A stretch of 64,000 nt of DNA from NCBI GenBank assembly GCA_008921705.1, contig VFFE01007510.1:1729947-1793946 (forward strand), given 5' to 3'. This DNA comes from Burhinus oedicnemus. Lineage: Eukaryota; Chordata; Aves; Charadriiformes; Burhinidae. Shown here in pieces: positions 12,248 to 26,680 of this stretch. Within the stretch, counting starts at the first letter, position 1. Each line of letters opens with the position of its first letter. The position numbers were made by a program, and so were the translations under genes. Below the pieces are notes generated by a model. It worked only from the letters and a program-made list of their open reading frames with translations. It was not told the origin of the DNA and made no database searches.

Positions 12248-15200
12248 ACACAAAATCCTAATTATATTATTCATGAATTTGTCCAGACAATTCATTTAAT
12301 CTTTTTCGCAGCAGAAGATCCCAAACATGTGAACTGACAAGAGAATTAAGCAGCATCTGGAAAAGATGTTTTACCAATTAACAAAGCCTTTTTTTAAATA
12401 GTTATCACGATTTTCATAAAACAGTCAGTCTAAATGTACTAAGTGTTTAGATTTTCAATATGTCACTGGCATAAATTATTTGGATAAATATTTTTAAGAA
12501 GTTTAGTCAGATCTGTGGATCCTCTGTTAAAGATTACATTCACTAGTCAGCTTCATCACTGAAGTAGACTGACAGCTTGCATAAAATTGCCAACAACAGA
12601 AAACCTTAGAGATGCACTTTATATTATGTCTGTTTCAGTCTGACTACAATCAGCCACAAAAGGTTTGGGGGAAAATTATTAAAAATTGCTAGCCTTAATT
12701 AAGGTATTAGGCCCTAATCTATCATGCTGAATTAAACCCCAAATATTCCCATGGATACTAATGCAACTGCTCTAAGAACCTGGTAGGAGCTTCCCGCAAT
12801 AGGAAAGCTTTTACAGGCCTCCACATCGCAACTGAACCCCTACTTCTGCCCTGTACCGCTGCTCCATCGCATACCAAAAATAGAACCGACTTACAGAAAA
12901 GCTCACACGTGGGCATGCATCATTCCTCTCCACCCCCACACAGATTTGCAAGCCCTCATACCATTAAAGACATGGCCTAAACAAAGCATTCAGCGAGGCG
13001 CACATGCTCGAGGAATTTTTGTGTTGTGACTTTTAGCATAAGCACACTGCATATTAAAACTCATCCTGAATTGTTAGAACAAAGTATATTGATCTGATGT
13101 TTCCGTCTCTGCTACAACAGATGTCATGATTTTAAGAGCTGCTGAAGCCTATTTTCATGCTTTCCAAAGATCAGCATATTCTAAACACCAACTTACTGAA
13201 ACAATTAAAAACTGTTACCCAAGTCAAATGGATAATAGCAAAATACAAACAAATTTCATAAAATATCTCCCCCACCACCCGCAAAAATTTTTCAGAATGA
13301 AAATATTCTTAAGACGTCTGATTTAGGCCTGGCATGAGAAGCAAATTTGGCAAAATTACTGGTGGTTATTTGGTACAGAGTTAACGTCCGTCCCTCCAAG
13401 CTGTATCTGCCCAAACCATTAAGCTATTCTTTTTACAGAACACCACTCCTCATATTTTAGGTTTCTTCCTTTTTCCTATGAAATTAATTCTTTACTAAAT
13501 GCACTTCATCTAGCCCTTGAATGCCTCATCCCATTAGTTGATACATTCCCACACGCTCCAGGTTTTGTTGATATAACAATTTTCTGAAGCACTTCACAGT
13601 GAATGCTTGCCTGCCATGGATCCCAGAGAATCTTAGGAAATCCTCTGTCTCTTAGGACACACGCACAAGCCATGTTATCTCAACTTTCAGAAAATTCGAG
13701 TCTGACAGTCTGGTTTAGCTTTTCTGTTCATCATGAAGAACACATTAAAATCACAGCAACTCAAAACCAAGGCCAAGCAGCACATTTGAAATGAAATGGA
13801 AATCAGGAATGGGGCAGGGGGGGAATTTTTGCAAGTAATTCACTTTGTAAGGTCATTAGGCAAATACTTCACATGCATTTGGATATGCACAGATTTCAAG
13901 CTAAACAAATAAAATTATTTGCTGTGTGGACCCTGGGAATGTACAGCCCGTCCACATTTGTGGACAAAAAAAATATGCTAGTAATTAACTATCCACAAAT
14001 AACACAGGCAACTAGTGTACTGAATTTAGGTCACGCCAATTATTTTTCTCTGATGTATGTTAAAACATGCAACCTTATTCAAATCTTGCTATTTTTAGAA
14101 AATACTGAAGAAGAATTTCTGGTCTTTCCTCTCTCAGCCTCTGCAAAATGTTTTCCTACTTACAGAGACTGTTTTCCCTTGGATCCAAAGGAAAGTAAGG
14201 TCTTGCTAATGTTTGTCAGATGTAAGCTTCAACTGAATGCTACGCAATCCTGCTAGCATCTATCTATTAAAGCTATGTAATCTCAAAGCATCTCACCTGA
14301 CATAAAGTTGGCATTCTCCTAAAATTTTATAAACATTTGAACACAATTGGATCAACACATACTACAAAATTACATTACAAGCCCCATTATCAGTAGGGTA
14401 AAATAATAAGTATTATTAATTAGTGGTCTAATACAGCAGGTCACAGAATCCAGAGTGGCAATTAACACAATGTTTTGGGGTTTGGTTTGGTTTTTGGGTT
14501 TTTTTTTTCCTTTTCTTAATTTTAAACTAATCCATGCTACATTAGTTTCAGCATTAGCACTGGAAGGAGTGAAGAAGGTTATTTACAAGTCATCAAGCTT
14601 TTCCAAATACCAGTGTCTGTGCTGTTACCCACAAAGCCCATGACTGAATGCCCGCTTTCTTCAGAGAGAAGAAAAGACTCCTTTGGGGTTGGTACTAGGA
14701 CTGAGGAGGAAAGGAGGAAGAAAGGGACTCTGCCTAAAGCCATCTTCTTATTTAGTATTTTCTTTGGAGTCTCCTGCCAGCCCTAATCGTGAAGATTTCT
14801 GGAACATCAATTTGTTTCAGATAATCCAATGAGTGAAATCTGTTATTGCAATCAAGTTACATTCCCATGGCATCTAAATCTGCTTTTCCTATGCTCTCAA
14901 GGTCCCCAGGTCCCCCAAGACTTTCAGGTACTGAGAATACATAAACAAAATTAAACCTCTAAAAAAACTATGAAAGATCAATTTCTTCTCAAAATGACAT
15001 ATAGTAACATAGGAAGTCTCAGGAGAACACAGAAGTCCCAGATTTCTCCAGCCACACGGAGAGAACACTGTTTCTCCACGAGAGTGGCACTTTTACCTCC
15101 AAAAGGACGGAATCAAGTAACAAAACAAAACTTCAGCTACAGATCTTTAGCAAAACTTCAGTTACAGAAATAGGTGCTGAAACTGAAGACTTAACCTCCC

Positions 15201-15254
15201 CTAACTGCTTAGGTGCCCCAAAATTTTAATTTAATTAGCAAAAAACCTTGATTA
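12248..15254. other. gene-less AT-rich DNA
   Basis: No gene recognised. An open frame of 127 codons at 13873-14256 (plus strand) is the longest in this part, but it has no domain or signal I recognise and its codon third positions look like the background. A short local duplication is visible at about 15124-15169 (two 25-base units sharing CAAAACTTCAG and TACAGA). Confidence 0.5.
14468..14512 (+). repeat. G/T-rich low-complexity tract
   Basis: A strand-asymmetric run of GGTTTGG-type motifs passing into poly(T). It is one of several such tracts in the window, the others being on the opposite strand as A/C-rich sequence. Confidence 0.75.
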
Positions 15255-15352
15255 ACCTGGTCTAGTGGAAGGTGTTGCTGCCCATGGCGGGGTGTTGGAA
15301 CTAGATGATCTTTAAGGTCCCTTCCAACCCAAACCATTCTACGATTCTATGA
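15255..15352 (+). mobile_element. CR1 LINE 3' end fragment
   Basis: A plus-oriented CR1 tail of a different subfamily from the copies at 10.2 and 11.4 kb. It carries ACCTGGTCTAGTGGAAGGTG, then GGTGTTGGAACTAGATGATC, AAGGTCCCTTCCAACCCAAA and a CATTCTACGATTCTATG end. It is about 98 bp, 5' truncated, and among the best-preserved tails here. Confidence 0.93.
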
Positions 15353-15529
15353 AAACCCTAGTAGCGTGCACGTGGAAAAAAACCACCATCTTGGCTAGCC
15401 AACATTTCAAGCCTATACAGTACAGTGACCTACTGGGGATTTGCATACTAAGCAGTCTCACTTGAGGCATGTTCACTGAACACCAACTGTAATCACCTCA
15501 GCCAGAGGCACAACAAACATCATCTCTTT

Positions 15530-15560
15530 TATATATATGTATATATAAAAAAAAATAAAA
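15530..15560. repeat. TA repeat plus A-rich run
   Basis: (TA)n with two interruptions, followed by an A-rich tract. Confidence 0.8.
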
Positions 15561-15991
15561 GTTAAATAATAATTTAAAAAGTTTACCTGGTAGACCACTC
15601 ACCAAATAAATCACTGTTAGATTAGGCAAAGCGGAGTCACTTTTCCTCTCCTCTGTTGAATCTCTGGCATTCTGCAGAAAGGAGGGTAGAAATTATGGAA
15701 CTAGAAAAAGGATAAAAGGGAGCACAATGCTGCAGCTCAGCTGCGGCCCATGCTCGCCCTGGTTTATGCCCTCTAAGCCACGCTCACTGTACTGCCTGCC
15801 CATTCTGCCTTAAAGAGTAGCTGAATAGAACGTAGCATGGGCTGAATCCGGTTCAGACAGGCTAAAGGGTCAGATTTTGAATAGGAATTAGACGCTAATG
15901 TGATTCTGAAAATCCCATTAAGAGTCTTACCACCTCTGCGAGTGCCTACCTACACATCTTTAAAAATCTAGACCAGGCAGTTTGTCTATGG

Positions 15992-16082
15992 TTGTGGTGT
16001 AAGTCCATGGCAGAGCAGGGACGTGCTGCTGGGTTCCCAGGCTCTAAACCCCAAAAGCTTCAGGCCATGCTCCTTCTAGAAA
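15992..16082 (-). mobile_element. MIR/CORE-SINE-like relic
   Basis: The plus strand resembles the reverse complement of the tRNA-derived head of MIR-type SINEs: GTAAGTCCATGGCAGAGCAG, then GGGTTCCCAGGCTCTAAACC, then CATGCTCCTT. In the family this corresponds to the box B region and the 5' head. The match is by eye and diverged, as expected for a fossil of an amniote-wide SINE. A chance resemblance is possible. Confidence 0.5.
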
Positions 16083-19000
16083 TTGTTAGCCTCGATTTTA
16101 AATTTAGTTAGCTTTAATGCCTGAAAACCTCTATGCAAATGAACCCTCACTTTCCTGGTGAGCAACAGAAGGACATATCTCTAGTCATTAAAGTAAATCA
16201 GAGCTGTGGGTCGCTTTCTGAGATCTGTCTGGTACCTGCATCTGATCTAGATATTTTCATGAGGTCAACAACAGAATGATCAATATCCAAATGAAAATAT
16301 TGTTTCTTCTACCACTTCACAAAAAGCAACAATAGACACAACTTGCGGTGCAGCTTTTTCTAGCAAAATTTTTTAACATACCTCGAAGCCTAAAACACAC
16401 AGGATTCTTGATTTAACGAGAGAAAGAACTCATTTCCTTTGCTAAATTTGTAACCCTTTCCAGCTTCAGAACATCAATCAGGACATCAACAAGGAATTGA
16501 ATAAGGATACCTTTTTTATTATTTTCATTTCTCTAAGCCGTTGCATTAACATTTGCCTGTTCTAGAGGACTCGAAGATTAATTTACCTCTCCTTCTCAGC
16601 TATTTCTGTGCTATGGACTCAGTCAAAGGTGACAGTGAAGAATCCACAGAAACCGAACATCAAATGTTCTTGCTCTGAGCTTTCAAGAAGCTATTGAGTG
16701 CAAGACTAGGGTGTTTTTTTTCTTTTTTTATATCACCATAAGGCCTGTTTATATACTTGGAGTGGAAACAGTGCACATTCAGCTGCAATTGATTTCCTGT
16801 ATGGCAAAATACCTCAGGCATTCGGCTGGCTGGGAGCACTACAGAGGCCTCTTACCATCACCAGTTTTTTGAGACCAGGAAGCTCTGCCCCATGCTTGTT
16901 CTCACGCCAGAATAAATAGAGTCCCTGCTGAGCATCCAAGTTAATTTGGTCTAGGGGAACCAAACCATAAACAGGCAAGATTTTATATTTCAAAAATCCA
17001 TTTAAAAAAATATTGGTCTACTTTCAACTTCAACAGTAATACAATCAATTCAATCTTCCTAATGTGGCAAAATGTTCATCTACAGATGTTTCTTAAATAC
17101 AAAAACACTACTCCATCTGAGAGATGGCTTTTTTTTTTTTTTAATGAAATATCAATACTTTTTCCCTCATCCAGTTGCCACATTGACAGCAATAAATCAA
17201 CACTGCAAGGCAATTTCACAGATTAAAAGAGTATATTTTTTTCCCTTTTGGTATCACTGAGTGAAAATTATAATCACAATTTTATTTACTGCATTTAGGT
17301 TTTTTCCATTCATAACTGAATACACAGAAGAGCCTCCACTAACATTTCTATGAATCTGAAGGAGGAAACAACGTGAGTAGTCTTACCAGGTTCCTGAGAT
17401 TAGACCGTAACAGTTGTAACATTCAAATGCCCAACCACTTGACTGTACCTCAGATTGTAAATTAAGCGAAATGAAAATACAAAGTGAGCTGTAATTACCG
17501 TCCTACTTTCCATTTAGTCCATGCAAGTTTCCTCAGTCTCAAACCCTCCAGAGGCAAAGGATTCCATTTCAACTGCTACAGAAAGGTGTTTCTTTCAGAA
17601 CCCTAGAAAGGGCCAGACTGGCAAGACAACCACAACCATTTAAATATACACCAACACATGTGTACATATGTATATATACATACACATATATAATATGTGT
17701 GTGTGTATATATACATAAATGAAAATCAGGAAACCAGACAACCTTGAAGAAGCCTAAACTTTTTATGGGTGCACTCTTGTTTGATAGAAGTTTCACTAAT
17801 AACAGTTGCTTAGTTCCAGAGTAAAATTATTGGTCTAAAGCTAAGAGATCTTCTGTAACTCCCAGAGCACCCAACAGCCTTCCAAAGCCTTTGGATTGAT
17901 GACTTCAGACAGGGTCTTGCAGACACATCGAAATCAACTAAATCACAAGCTATTGGATGCTACAGAGTGTTCTCCTAGCAACCTTCTTTAACTTCTCCAA
18001 GAAAGTTTTCTACAGAGCTTGCTATTATCAAACTGTATAACAGAATAATCCATCAAGAAAATAAATTTTTCATCCTGTGAATTTTTTGACCAATTTGGCT
18101 GAATAGATGGTTTATTTCTCAACCCTCAACATAAGAATATTGCATGCTTTTGCACTAGAAACACTATCACAAAGAAAACATGTGCATGCCTGCTTAAAGA
18201 AATTGCTTAACCAATATACTGTCATTTGCCCTACAATTTCTATTTCATCTTAAAAAAATTTTGCATGATTGAAAATAGGCTTAGTTATTCTAGAAATATG
18301 ACAACTATTAATAAAAAAGCTTTGCATTCTTAATCACTTTTAGAAAATATGTAGGATTAAAGCATCAAGCAAGTAGCAGTTTAAGAAGCAAAAACCCCAG
18401 AGAAACCTACATTCTGATATTTAAGTTGACTTGAACCATAATGACTGGCTGTCCCATGAAAAACATTCTGGCACCTGGAGATTTCACTGTAACGTTGAAC
18501 GAAAAGCCCAGAAACTTGAAAAGTATCTTTCAAACCTCAGTAAAATCAAGGTTCTCTTTCTGGGTATACTCTGCATGGGAGGCAACCAAAATAATTTTCA
18601 GTAACAGGACGAGTGATTTATGGTATTCTCTTAGGAGTCTTAGATCATCAGTTTTCCTAGAAAGTGTAAGTGACACACAACCCTTCCATGCTACACACTT
18701 ACAGTCCCAGACTGAGATGCTCAGTGAAAGGCTAACATTATCACTTTACTCCAATAAACTGGTTCCCTCAAACCACAGGTTTGAGTTTTGAAATCTCTGC
18801 TTTTTAAGAATTTCCCTACCCTGTTTCTGCTAGGGGAAAAGACCAAAATAAGCCAAAGCCACCCAACTATTGTGTTCCACAAACTTACAAGTGGGAATCT
18901 GCTTAAATTACAAGTAGCGTATCAAGACATTGTTCCATTCATTGTCATCCCTGCTCTTATCTGGTCCCTGACCATACTAAATCACATCTCACATCCAGAC

Positions 19001-22000
19001 AACTCCATCCTTACAACTTGGATCACATTGTGTATTTGACATAATAAAATGGTGTCAACATATACTGTAGTATTTTAAAACAAATACTCTTGCCAAACAA
19101 TTCCACATACTGATCCCCTAAGAAGAGCTGAGAATAAAATTATTTGTGTAAGTTCACATGTGTTAGATGGCAAACCACTGTGCAGGTTTAATCACCAGTG
19201 ACAAAGACTAAAGTAAGAATTTATTTGACATGATTTTTACCGAGTTATGTGTCAGTACTTAAACCCCAACTTTTCGGGCCAAGGAAGGCAGGTTGCCTAT
19301 TACAGCATCAAGGAAAGGCCGCATGCTGTAGCACCTTCTCATTGCATGATGTAACTGTGATGGACAGAAGATGTGCTGCGTCCCAAGGAAACTGATTTAT
19401 TCCACACGCAATCAACTGAGCGCTTTCCCAGACCTATTAAGCTAATTTCACGGGCAAAGTACATGCAGCAGTCCTAGAGTTTCCTTCACTCTACCCATTC
19501 ACAACAGTGAACAACACAAAGGCAGAGTTGCATGAGGTCAACAGCTAGGAGTGAATCTTTGCCAGAACTCCTCCAGACCATCCCTGGTATGAACTCAAAT
19601 TGTCCCCAGGAAAGAAGTCAGTGTTGGGCAAGTACGAGCATAGACACGTAACCCTGACCCAGGCACCAGAACTAATCACCTGATGATATGACTCAACGTT
19701 TATAATGAACAAATAAGAGAAAACAACCCAGGACATTTTTCTGAAATTGTCAGAAGACAGGCATCACCGATCCTCTGTTAAAAACAAAAACTCATGCAGT
19801 GCAGGCATTGATTTAAAGAAGAGCAAAACAAAAAAAAGAACCATATAGTGGACAGACTCCTCATCACTATAACAGTGGTGATGAAGAGGCATTTAGATGG
19901 CCATGGCACCCATACCCCTCTGGAAGCTTGAACAGCTGCATGATGCACACAGCCAGGGTGGGGAGATGAATCTGTTGGGTATGTATGGAAGCATTGTCCA
20001 CTAGAGATGAAAGAGACTAGAAGGCAACAGATATTCAGTGACAAAGGCTGATGACCAGCTTTTCTTCTGAAGACATCAAACCAGATAGTTGTGGGCTTGT
20101 TTTTCCAGATTTCTTCCTTGAAAAGCAAACACAGCTCCTATCCTATCCAAACAGCACGAGGTGGCATGTGGAAAAAATTCTTTCTCCTCCATACCCCACC
20201 TGTGCATATCATAGATCCCAACACATCAACGCTTCACCAACAAAGGGCAGAAGAAAAAAGCCTATTCTGCTTTGCTTTGACCTTGTGGGAACCTGAGTCA
20301 GTGCCTATGCTGTGCTTTGGATGAACAAAGTGCTTTAGAGGGGCCTGAGGGTTGGAAGAGCCAAATCCATTGGGTTCGTTTGACAACAGGGGTGGTTTAT
20401 TCGCAGGACCCTCTGCTGCAGAGTTGCAGGAAGACCCTCTTCAATGTCACTTCTTTTGGATCTGCGCTGTACATGGGATCAGCAGGATGGCTTAGCTGTG
20501 ACATGGAAGAACTCGAGGGATGTTGTCAGCACGTACAGCCACGACTGAGGTAGCACACCTGTGTTGGTAACAGGCCATGCTACCAGAAGAGAGTGACACT
20601 GCAGATAAAGTGGCAAAGTGCAAGCTGCAGTAATGGAGATCACCAGGCTGAGTCACCGTGCAGGAGATCAACTCTGAACTCTGCTCAGCCCAGCTTATGT
20701 CTTGGCAAACCACTCTGTCCTTCACACAAAAAGAAAGATGGGGTTTTCTTGATGCTCTATTCTGCATTTCCCTGCTGGAAGACTTTATGAAAGAGGAAAA
20801 TGATTCCTGAAGGGAAGGTCTGCAGAAAGCCTGGTCCTTTTCAAGTGAAAAATTTGCCTAGCACTGACTCTCCTAGCGTACAGGCATCTCTGATACCAGT
20901 TTAGGAACAATGTCATCTAAAGCAATGGAGGAACAGAAGCATGCCAAGATACTGCCCTACAAATCAGAAACAAACCTTGGAGACCAAATGGTTATGGATG
21001 CCCTCAGGAATTACTTGCTATCTTTCACTTAATAACAAATCACAAAATTCTACAGTGGCTTACCAAAAAGCCTACACTGTGCCTGATACCTGGTGCTGCA
21101 GGTAGATCTTCAGAAGAGAAGTTAATGGCTTTCCCCTGGAAATCCGGGAAAAATTGACAAGGTTAAATGAGTTCAAGCTCAGGAGAAGGAGATACTGGAG
21201 ACGATACCCTCCTACCACAAGACGACAGAGGAGACTTCACAGCATAACCAACCTGATAAGGTGAGGATTGTAAGAGGCTACAGTGAGGAGTGTGGCAAGT
21301 TAGCCTGTCTGCCTGCAGGACAGAGACAGCAACCTCCTCAGGCAGCAGGAGCACAAAATGACCAAGATAGATCAAATCAGCGATTTATGACTTCAGACTC
21401 ACCTAACATGAGAGAGACTGACAATTATCAAAGACTGACAGAAAGGAGAGATTACAAACTTTGTATGCTGGTAGTGTATGAGAGAAGGCAAGCTGTCTCT
21501 TCAAATGCAGTGATGATTCATTGTTAAATACATCTTTGTCTATCATTCAAATAGGCTAAGACTGCTGATTCTTCAGAGAAATTAGTGTTTCTGCAATGGG
21601 CTGAAGTCTATGATGACATCACTCAGACACTAAGGTATGACAGCTCTCTGAGCAAACCACGCAAGGTATGCTATCAGGTTAATGAGAAGGAATTGGAAAG
21701 TAAACAGTGACAAAGCTTCACAAACACTTGAGTGTGAAGCATGCTAATCTCAGCAGCACCAAACCTGCTTGCAAGCTAAAATGATGTCTCTGCAGATATT
21801 TAACTTGGTTGCAGTTTAAACAGCAAGTGGAAAGCTTTGTGCATACTGAAGTGGTAAGATTATAAACTTGCACAGCAAGTAGTTCTTCATTTCACCCATC
21901 TATTTTGAAAATTCTTTACAAAGAAGGAACTACAATTTTTCCTTCATATCAGGTATCAAGGATGCAAAGCATGATGCTACTTTAGATTGAAATACCACGA

Positions 22001-22109
22001 ATCAGTGGCAGCAGCAGACAGCAAGTAGTTCAGCCACTGTATTTCTGAAATGCATTGGGACCTCAGCTATGAACATGGACCCACTGGGATAGCCAACACA
22101 AATACACCG
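16083..22109. other. gene-less region with a less AT-rich central part
   Basis: No gene recognised. Minus-strand donor-like sites occur (for example CTG followed by GTAAGAC near 17384) without matching acceptors. From about 19540 to 21530 the base composition is noticeably less AT-rich and open frames are denser on both strands (for example 19778-20128 minus, 20317-20553 plus). None shows a domain I recognise and they break frequently. This part might be a decayed mobile element or a multi-exon non-coding transcript, but I cannot support either. Confidence 0.45.
17654..17716. repeat. (CA/TG/TA)n microsatellite
   Basis: An alternating tract with ACACATGTGTACATATG, (TA)n, CATACACATATATAATATG and (TG)n blocks. 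It is nearly self-complementary, so either strand could extrude a hairpin. Confidence 0.88.
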
Positions 22110-22170
22110 AAAAAAAAAAAAACCACCAACAAAAACCCAACCAAGAAAACAAAAAAACAGCAAGTTAATA
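22110..22170 (+). repeat. poly(A) followed by A/C-rich tract
   Basis: Thirteen A residues, then ACCACCAACAAAAACCC-like sequence. It is similar in kind to the tract at 25831-25930. Confidence 0.8.
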
Positions 22171-25100
22171 CCGGTTTGTAGAAATCACAACAAAGCCGCA
22201 GCAGACACTATGTAATCTTAGGGGACATGCAGGAGGGTAAACACTGGTAAACACTTGAACAAAGAAGAGTTTACAGGAGGTTCGCAAGGAAAACTTGCCT
22301 GTGTTTACAGATAACTCCACCTAACACAAGTGGAAGCATGGGAGAAAGTACAAGTGCTACAGCTTATGCACTAAATCTAGGAGACAGAGACTACTCAGGG
22401 GGGCTGATTAAAGGCAGAAGCTGACCTTGAAGCCCACACCCAGATGACAATGCTGAAAGATGTCAGCTGTGACCGTGAAAGGAAGCTGGCTGTTACACTG
22501 TCCCTGACAGTCCTCCTTAGGGCAATCCAAACAGCCTTCTCTTTCCTGAGCTAGGTATCAAGGTTTTATCTACGACAGCTCTGAGTAAGCAGGTGATTCA
22601 ATCACTGTTCCCATGACACCCTTTTTACCTCTACTCAGTACTTCCCCTGAGAGGACACATGCATCCTATCAGCAGAAAACATTAGCTGCACGATACTAAT
22701 ACCTGGGGCGTGATCCTGAAATGTCTGAATGGATACAAGCGTTCAAATAGTTCAATGTTAACATCCATTAAATTAGGTTTTAAAACATCTGGGCAGGGCT
22801 CACATGCAAGTTTCTACAGAACGCATGCTTACGAGAAGAGGCTTGGCACTACTCATACTCTGAAAAATCAATGACAGAGCAGGCAAGCAAGACTTATAGG
22901 ATTCAAAGATAATTAGCACTGCTTCGGAGTCACAAGTTCGCATGGGAAACCGCTGCCAGCCCAAACTATACCTATTCAGTACACTTATAAAACACACATG
23001 CAACTTCCACTAACCTAAGCACCCATGGTCCCACAGAGGACTAGGAAGAGGGACTAGCGGAGCTCATGCTGTGGAAGGAAGGAGGAAAGAAAACAAGCAA
23101 CAAGTCTCTCTTCTAGATAAATTTTTAAACCACCACCTTGCTTTGTATTTTCACAGCAGTGCTCTGCATCATGATTAGTGAGAACACAGGCAGTAACTAC
23201 CCGAATATTCAGGTCCTTCAGAAGGCACCCCAGTCAGCAGCTGACAGTGGTTTTAAGCAGCTTGTAACATTGCTTGGACAGCTGCTTCTTTCAGGCCTCC
23301 TCGATCAGTACCAGTAGCTTTTCCCTCCATTTCCTTCCCCAGTCCACCCTGACTAGGTCCCTTTCTTTTCCTGCACTTGTTATCAAATTTGCAGTTAAAC
23401 CTATTTTAGGCCAAGTTCATATAAACTCGACTTGGTGAATCAGACTAGACAGATCTATTTGATAAAACAACTACAACTAAAAAAAAATATTTATATCCTT
23501 AAAGTGACTTGAGAAACTCTAAACACTATGAGATAGTTTGTCACACACATACTCCTTTGGAAATTGAATTAACACAAACAGCCTTTGCTGAAACTTTAAG
23601 TTATTATTTAATCAGTTCATGTTCATCTCTTGTATTGTTAACCACATACTTAAAAGGCTCCCATACTTCCAATCATAACTATTGCCACTGCTCTGGTGAC
23701 GTGCCTAAGACTGACTTTACTTCTTCACTCGCTCTGCTCCTCTTCCCTCCGTCAGTTTTGTGGTTCCACCCACTCACTCTGATGTGTGTTTTTCTACAGC
23801 CCCAAGTCTTGGAGCCATGACATCTCATGGGAATCTCAGCCCTTCTTTCAAAAAAGAAGTTTCTGTGCATTACAGCTAGAACAAAGTCATATTTTCCAGT
23901 TCTTTTAATAGGCTTAAAAACCAAAAGGAACTGAAAAATATTACAAGACTAATGGTTAATAAACCAAACACACAAGTTTCGGAAGTCTGAGCCATGACTG
24001 GGGTGGAGAGGACACTGGTTGGGATGGGTGATGCAGCACAACTCTTTAGGTGGTTTTGGTTAGTCTCCCAGAATGAAAGGCATAACCAACTATTAAATGA
24101 GCAGCTATTAGAAATGCTTTGAAAAGCATCTTTTAAAAAAACAGGGGAAAAAACTACAGGTTTCATGTCCTCTGCATTCTCAGTTCACAAGAATAACACT
24201 TTCTTCCACTTTTTTCCTCATTGCCAGTCCTACAAACTAAAACAGTAATGCAGGTTCTCAAAACAAAACATTCAACAACACCTCTACAAGTCTTTCTGCC
24301 ACTCCAGACTTTGCTGAGGGCTGCAATAATCCTCCCCCCCCGCCCTTAACACTACAAAAGCAAAATGCTGTTTAGAGTAAGTAGTGTTAAGACATCTTCA
24401 CTGTCCCCACAAGCAAAAATTCCAGCTCATTGTACGACTGCCATAGGACCACCATATATAATCACAACTACTCCAAATGTCTTCAGTAGACATTACATTA
24501 CTAACTTGCATTTTTTTGATATGCCATTATTCTATCTTCTATTGTATATTCTAGCTAAATATCTGTGCGCTACACTTGGCCTCTAAGAAATTTATGGCAA
24601 AGTAACTTAAAGCCATAACTAATTTAATGTGTCAATAAAACGTGTTTCTTTAACACAGCAATCATCCCTCTCAACACATGACTGCCCGTCGGATTAATTC
24701 CTTTGTACTAATTTATAACTGCCACAGCTTTATAGATGTCTAATCTGAGAAACGCTTCTACAAATGGATCCTTTTATCATCAGATTGGGTGTTTCAATTA
24801 TTTCCTGACCCAGCACATCTGACCCTATGGGGGTATGACGACTTGGGGTACGTGACAGGGCCATGCTAAGCATCATCTCCACCTGCCACCCAGCAATGTG
24901 GTATCTCTCCTCCTCACAACCCCATTCTCCGAAGGCCAAGAACTGCAGCTCTGGCTTGGCTGGGGAGAGACTTAGTGGTGCCCAGCAATTGCTGGAGTGG
25001 CAACCAAGCATGAGGGAAACAAACAAACAAATGAATAAATAAAAATCAACAGTTGAATGAGCCTTCAGCATACTTTAGTAAGTATGCTAAATATCTGTTA

Positions 25101-25830
25101 AAAGATTTGTTATCTGGGACTTCTTTAAAAAAAAAAAAATTAAGAGAGAAACCCAAAAAACCTGTCCATTCCCAGTTCACATATTTTGTGGTATGCTTCC
25201 CTAAGCATAGGGCACACACAAAGGGCACACTTAAATTTTAGAGATGATACCTCTGTACGAAATTGTTTTTTAAATAGTGGTATCTCAGGCTAATCTGTGG
25301 AAGTATTCTTCAAAATTGCAGATTTTGTAACTGTCTTCTTGTTAGCCCTGTCTTTGAGTTGATCTCAAAAGTACTCACCAGAGCCTACAAGTTGTATAGG
25401 TGATGGTGTCACAGAGCTTTGCCTATCCCTGTTACCAATAATCTTTTCAGTAAGGTAAAATGACAGAAGCCGCTATCACAATTACAGTTCTGTTCGTGTT
25501 ATATGGCTGCAGAAAAGAGATCACCTTTGCACTGCAGAGTTTGCATTCAAAGATAATAAAGCACTACTTCAAGTACGTGCCTTCATCAGTTGCCATAACC
25601 CTATCTCATTAGCAGGGCTTAAAAAGCCTTTCCTGAATTGGAGCCAAGAAATCACAAGCGTAAGAAAGACAGAGGATGACAGGTATATGGCAATCCAAAC
25701 AAACGCACATGAGGAACCTTTCCAACATTCACACTACTCCAAATGACTTAGCAAAAATACTAATACTGGTGCCACACAAAAAATCGCATCAGTGAAAGGT
25801 TCGACCATACCAACCTACACAGATAACAGT

Positions 25831-25930
25831 AGCAAAACCAAACCAAACAAACAAAAAAATCAACCAGCCAAAAACACACCAAAAAAACCACAACACCAAA
25901 AACTCCCCACAAAAAAAACCACACCACACC
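25831..25930 (+). repeat. A/C-rich low-complexity tract
   Basis: About 100 bases containing almost only A and C (CAAACCAAACAAAC, CACACCAAAAAAACC and similar), with few T or G. On the minus strand this gives a 60-codon open frame rich in F, V, W and C, which is an artefact of composition. Confidence 0.85.
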
Positions 25931-26680
25931 GGAAGGTACCAAGAGCTCAGTTGGTTAGCTCCAAACCATTTCTACTGGGCACAGTTTATACCAAGGCCTC
26001 GGAATCAACCCCTTTAGGCCCAAAGTATGCCTTTGGACAGTTAGCTTGTACTCTCACATCCTGCCCAAGGAAGAAGGAGAACACATTAGCAGATGTCCTG
26101 AAATCATGAGAGCTGCCAACAAACTAAGTTCACTACTTGAAGATTTCCAAAGCTGCACATTCTTAACATCTACTCTCACTTAAAAATCAACTCAATACTG
26201 TCTTTGCAAGATGCTATCGAGACTATAAATTACAAGCCAATTTGACTACACACCTATTTTTTCTTCTTTTTCTTTTTTTGAAAATCAGAAGTCAAACAAC
26301 AAGAAAAATGACACATTAACACCTAGCATTAGACTTGTAACATGCCTTTGTAGGGATGCATGCAATCGTATGGCCACAGGTCGACGTTGTTTACCTAGGG
26401 CTCTCTAGGTGTGCGAGAAGAGCCAGCATTCCCGTAAATGAACACATTTAAAACTGAACCTTTTATCGGAGTGCTTTGCATCATTTCTAGATTGCCAACT
26501 GAGAACACAGAGGAGAAGCAGAGAGTCAAAGTTTAATAGCTAAGCATCTGCACGGACCTGAGAACAATACCGATATTCATTAAGAGGCCGATTTCAAACT
26601 GCCATCTCATATTTTCAAGACAAGTGCCCTATTAATACATTTTCTAACCTTAGCATAACTCTTATGTTTTCATCTCAAAG

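Noticed and set aside
20340..20360. GGGTTGGAAGAGCC as a CR1 tail
   Set aside because: Only the GGTTGGAA core matches. The flanking CR1 motifs are absent.
19540..21530. Possible decayed transposon or retrovirus in the less AT-rich segment
   Set aside because: I found no terminal repeats, no target duplications and no recognisable catalytic motifs in any frame, so the idea has no support beyond composition.
25760..25942. A 60-codon minus-strand frame resembling a membrane protein
   Set aside because: The hydrophobic F/V/W/C composition is a direct translation of a T/G-rich low-complexity tract.
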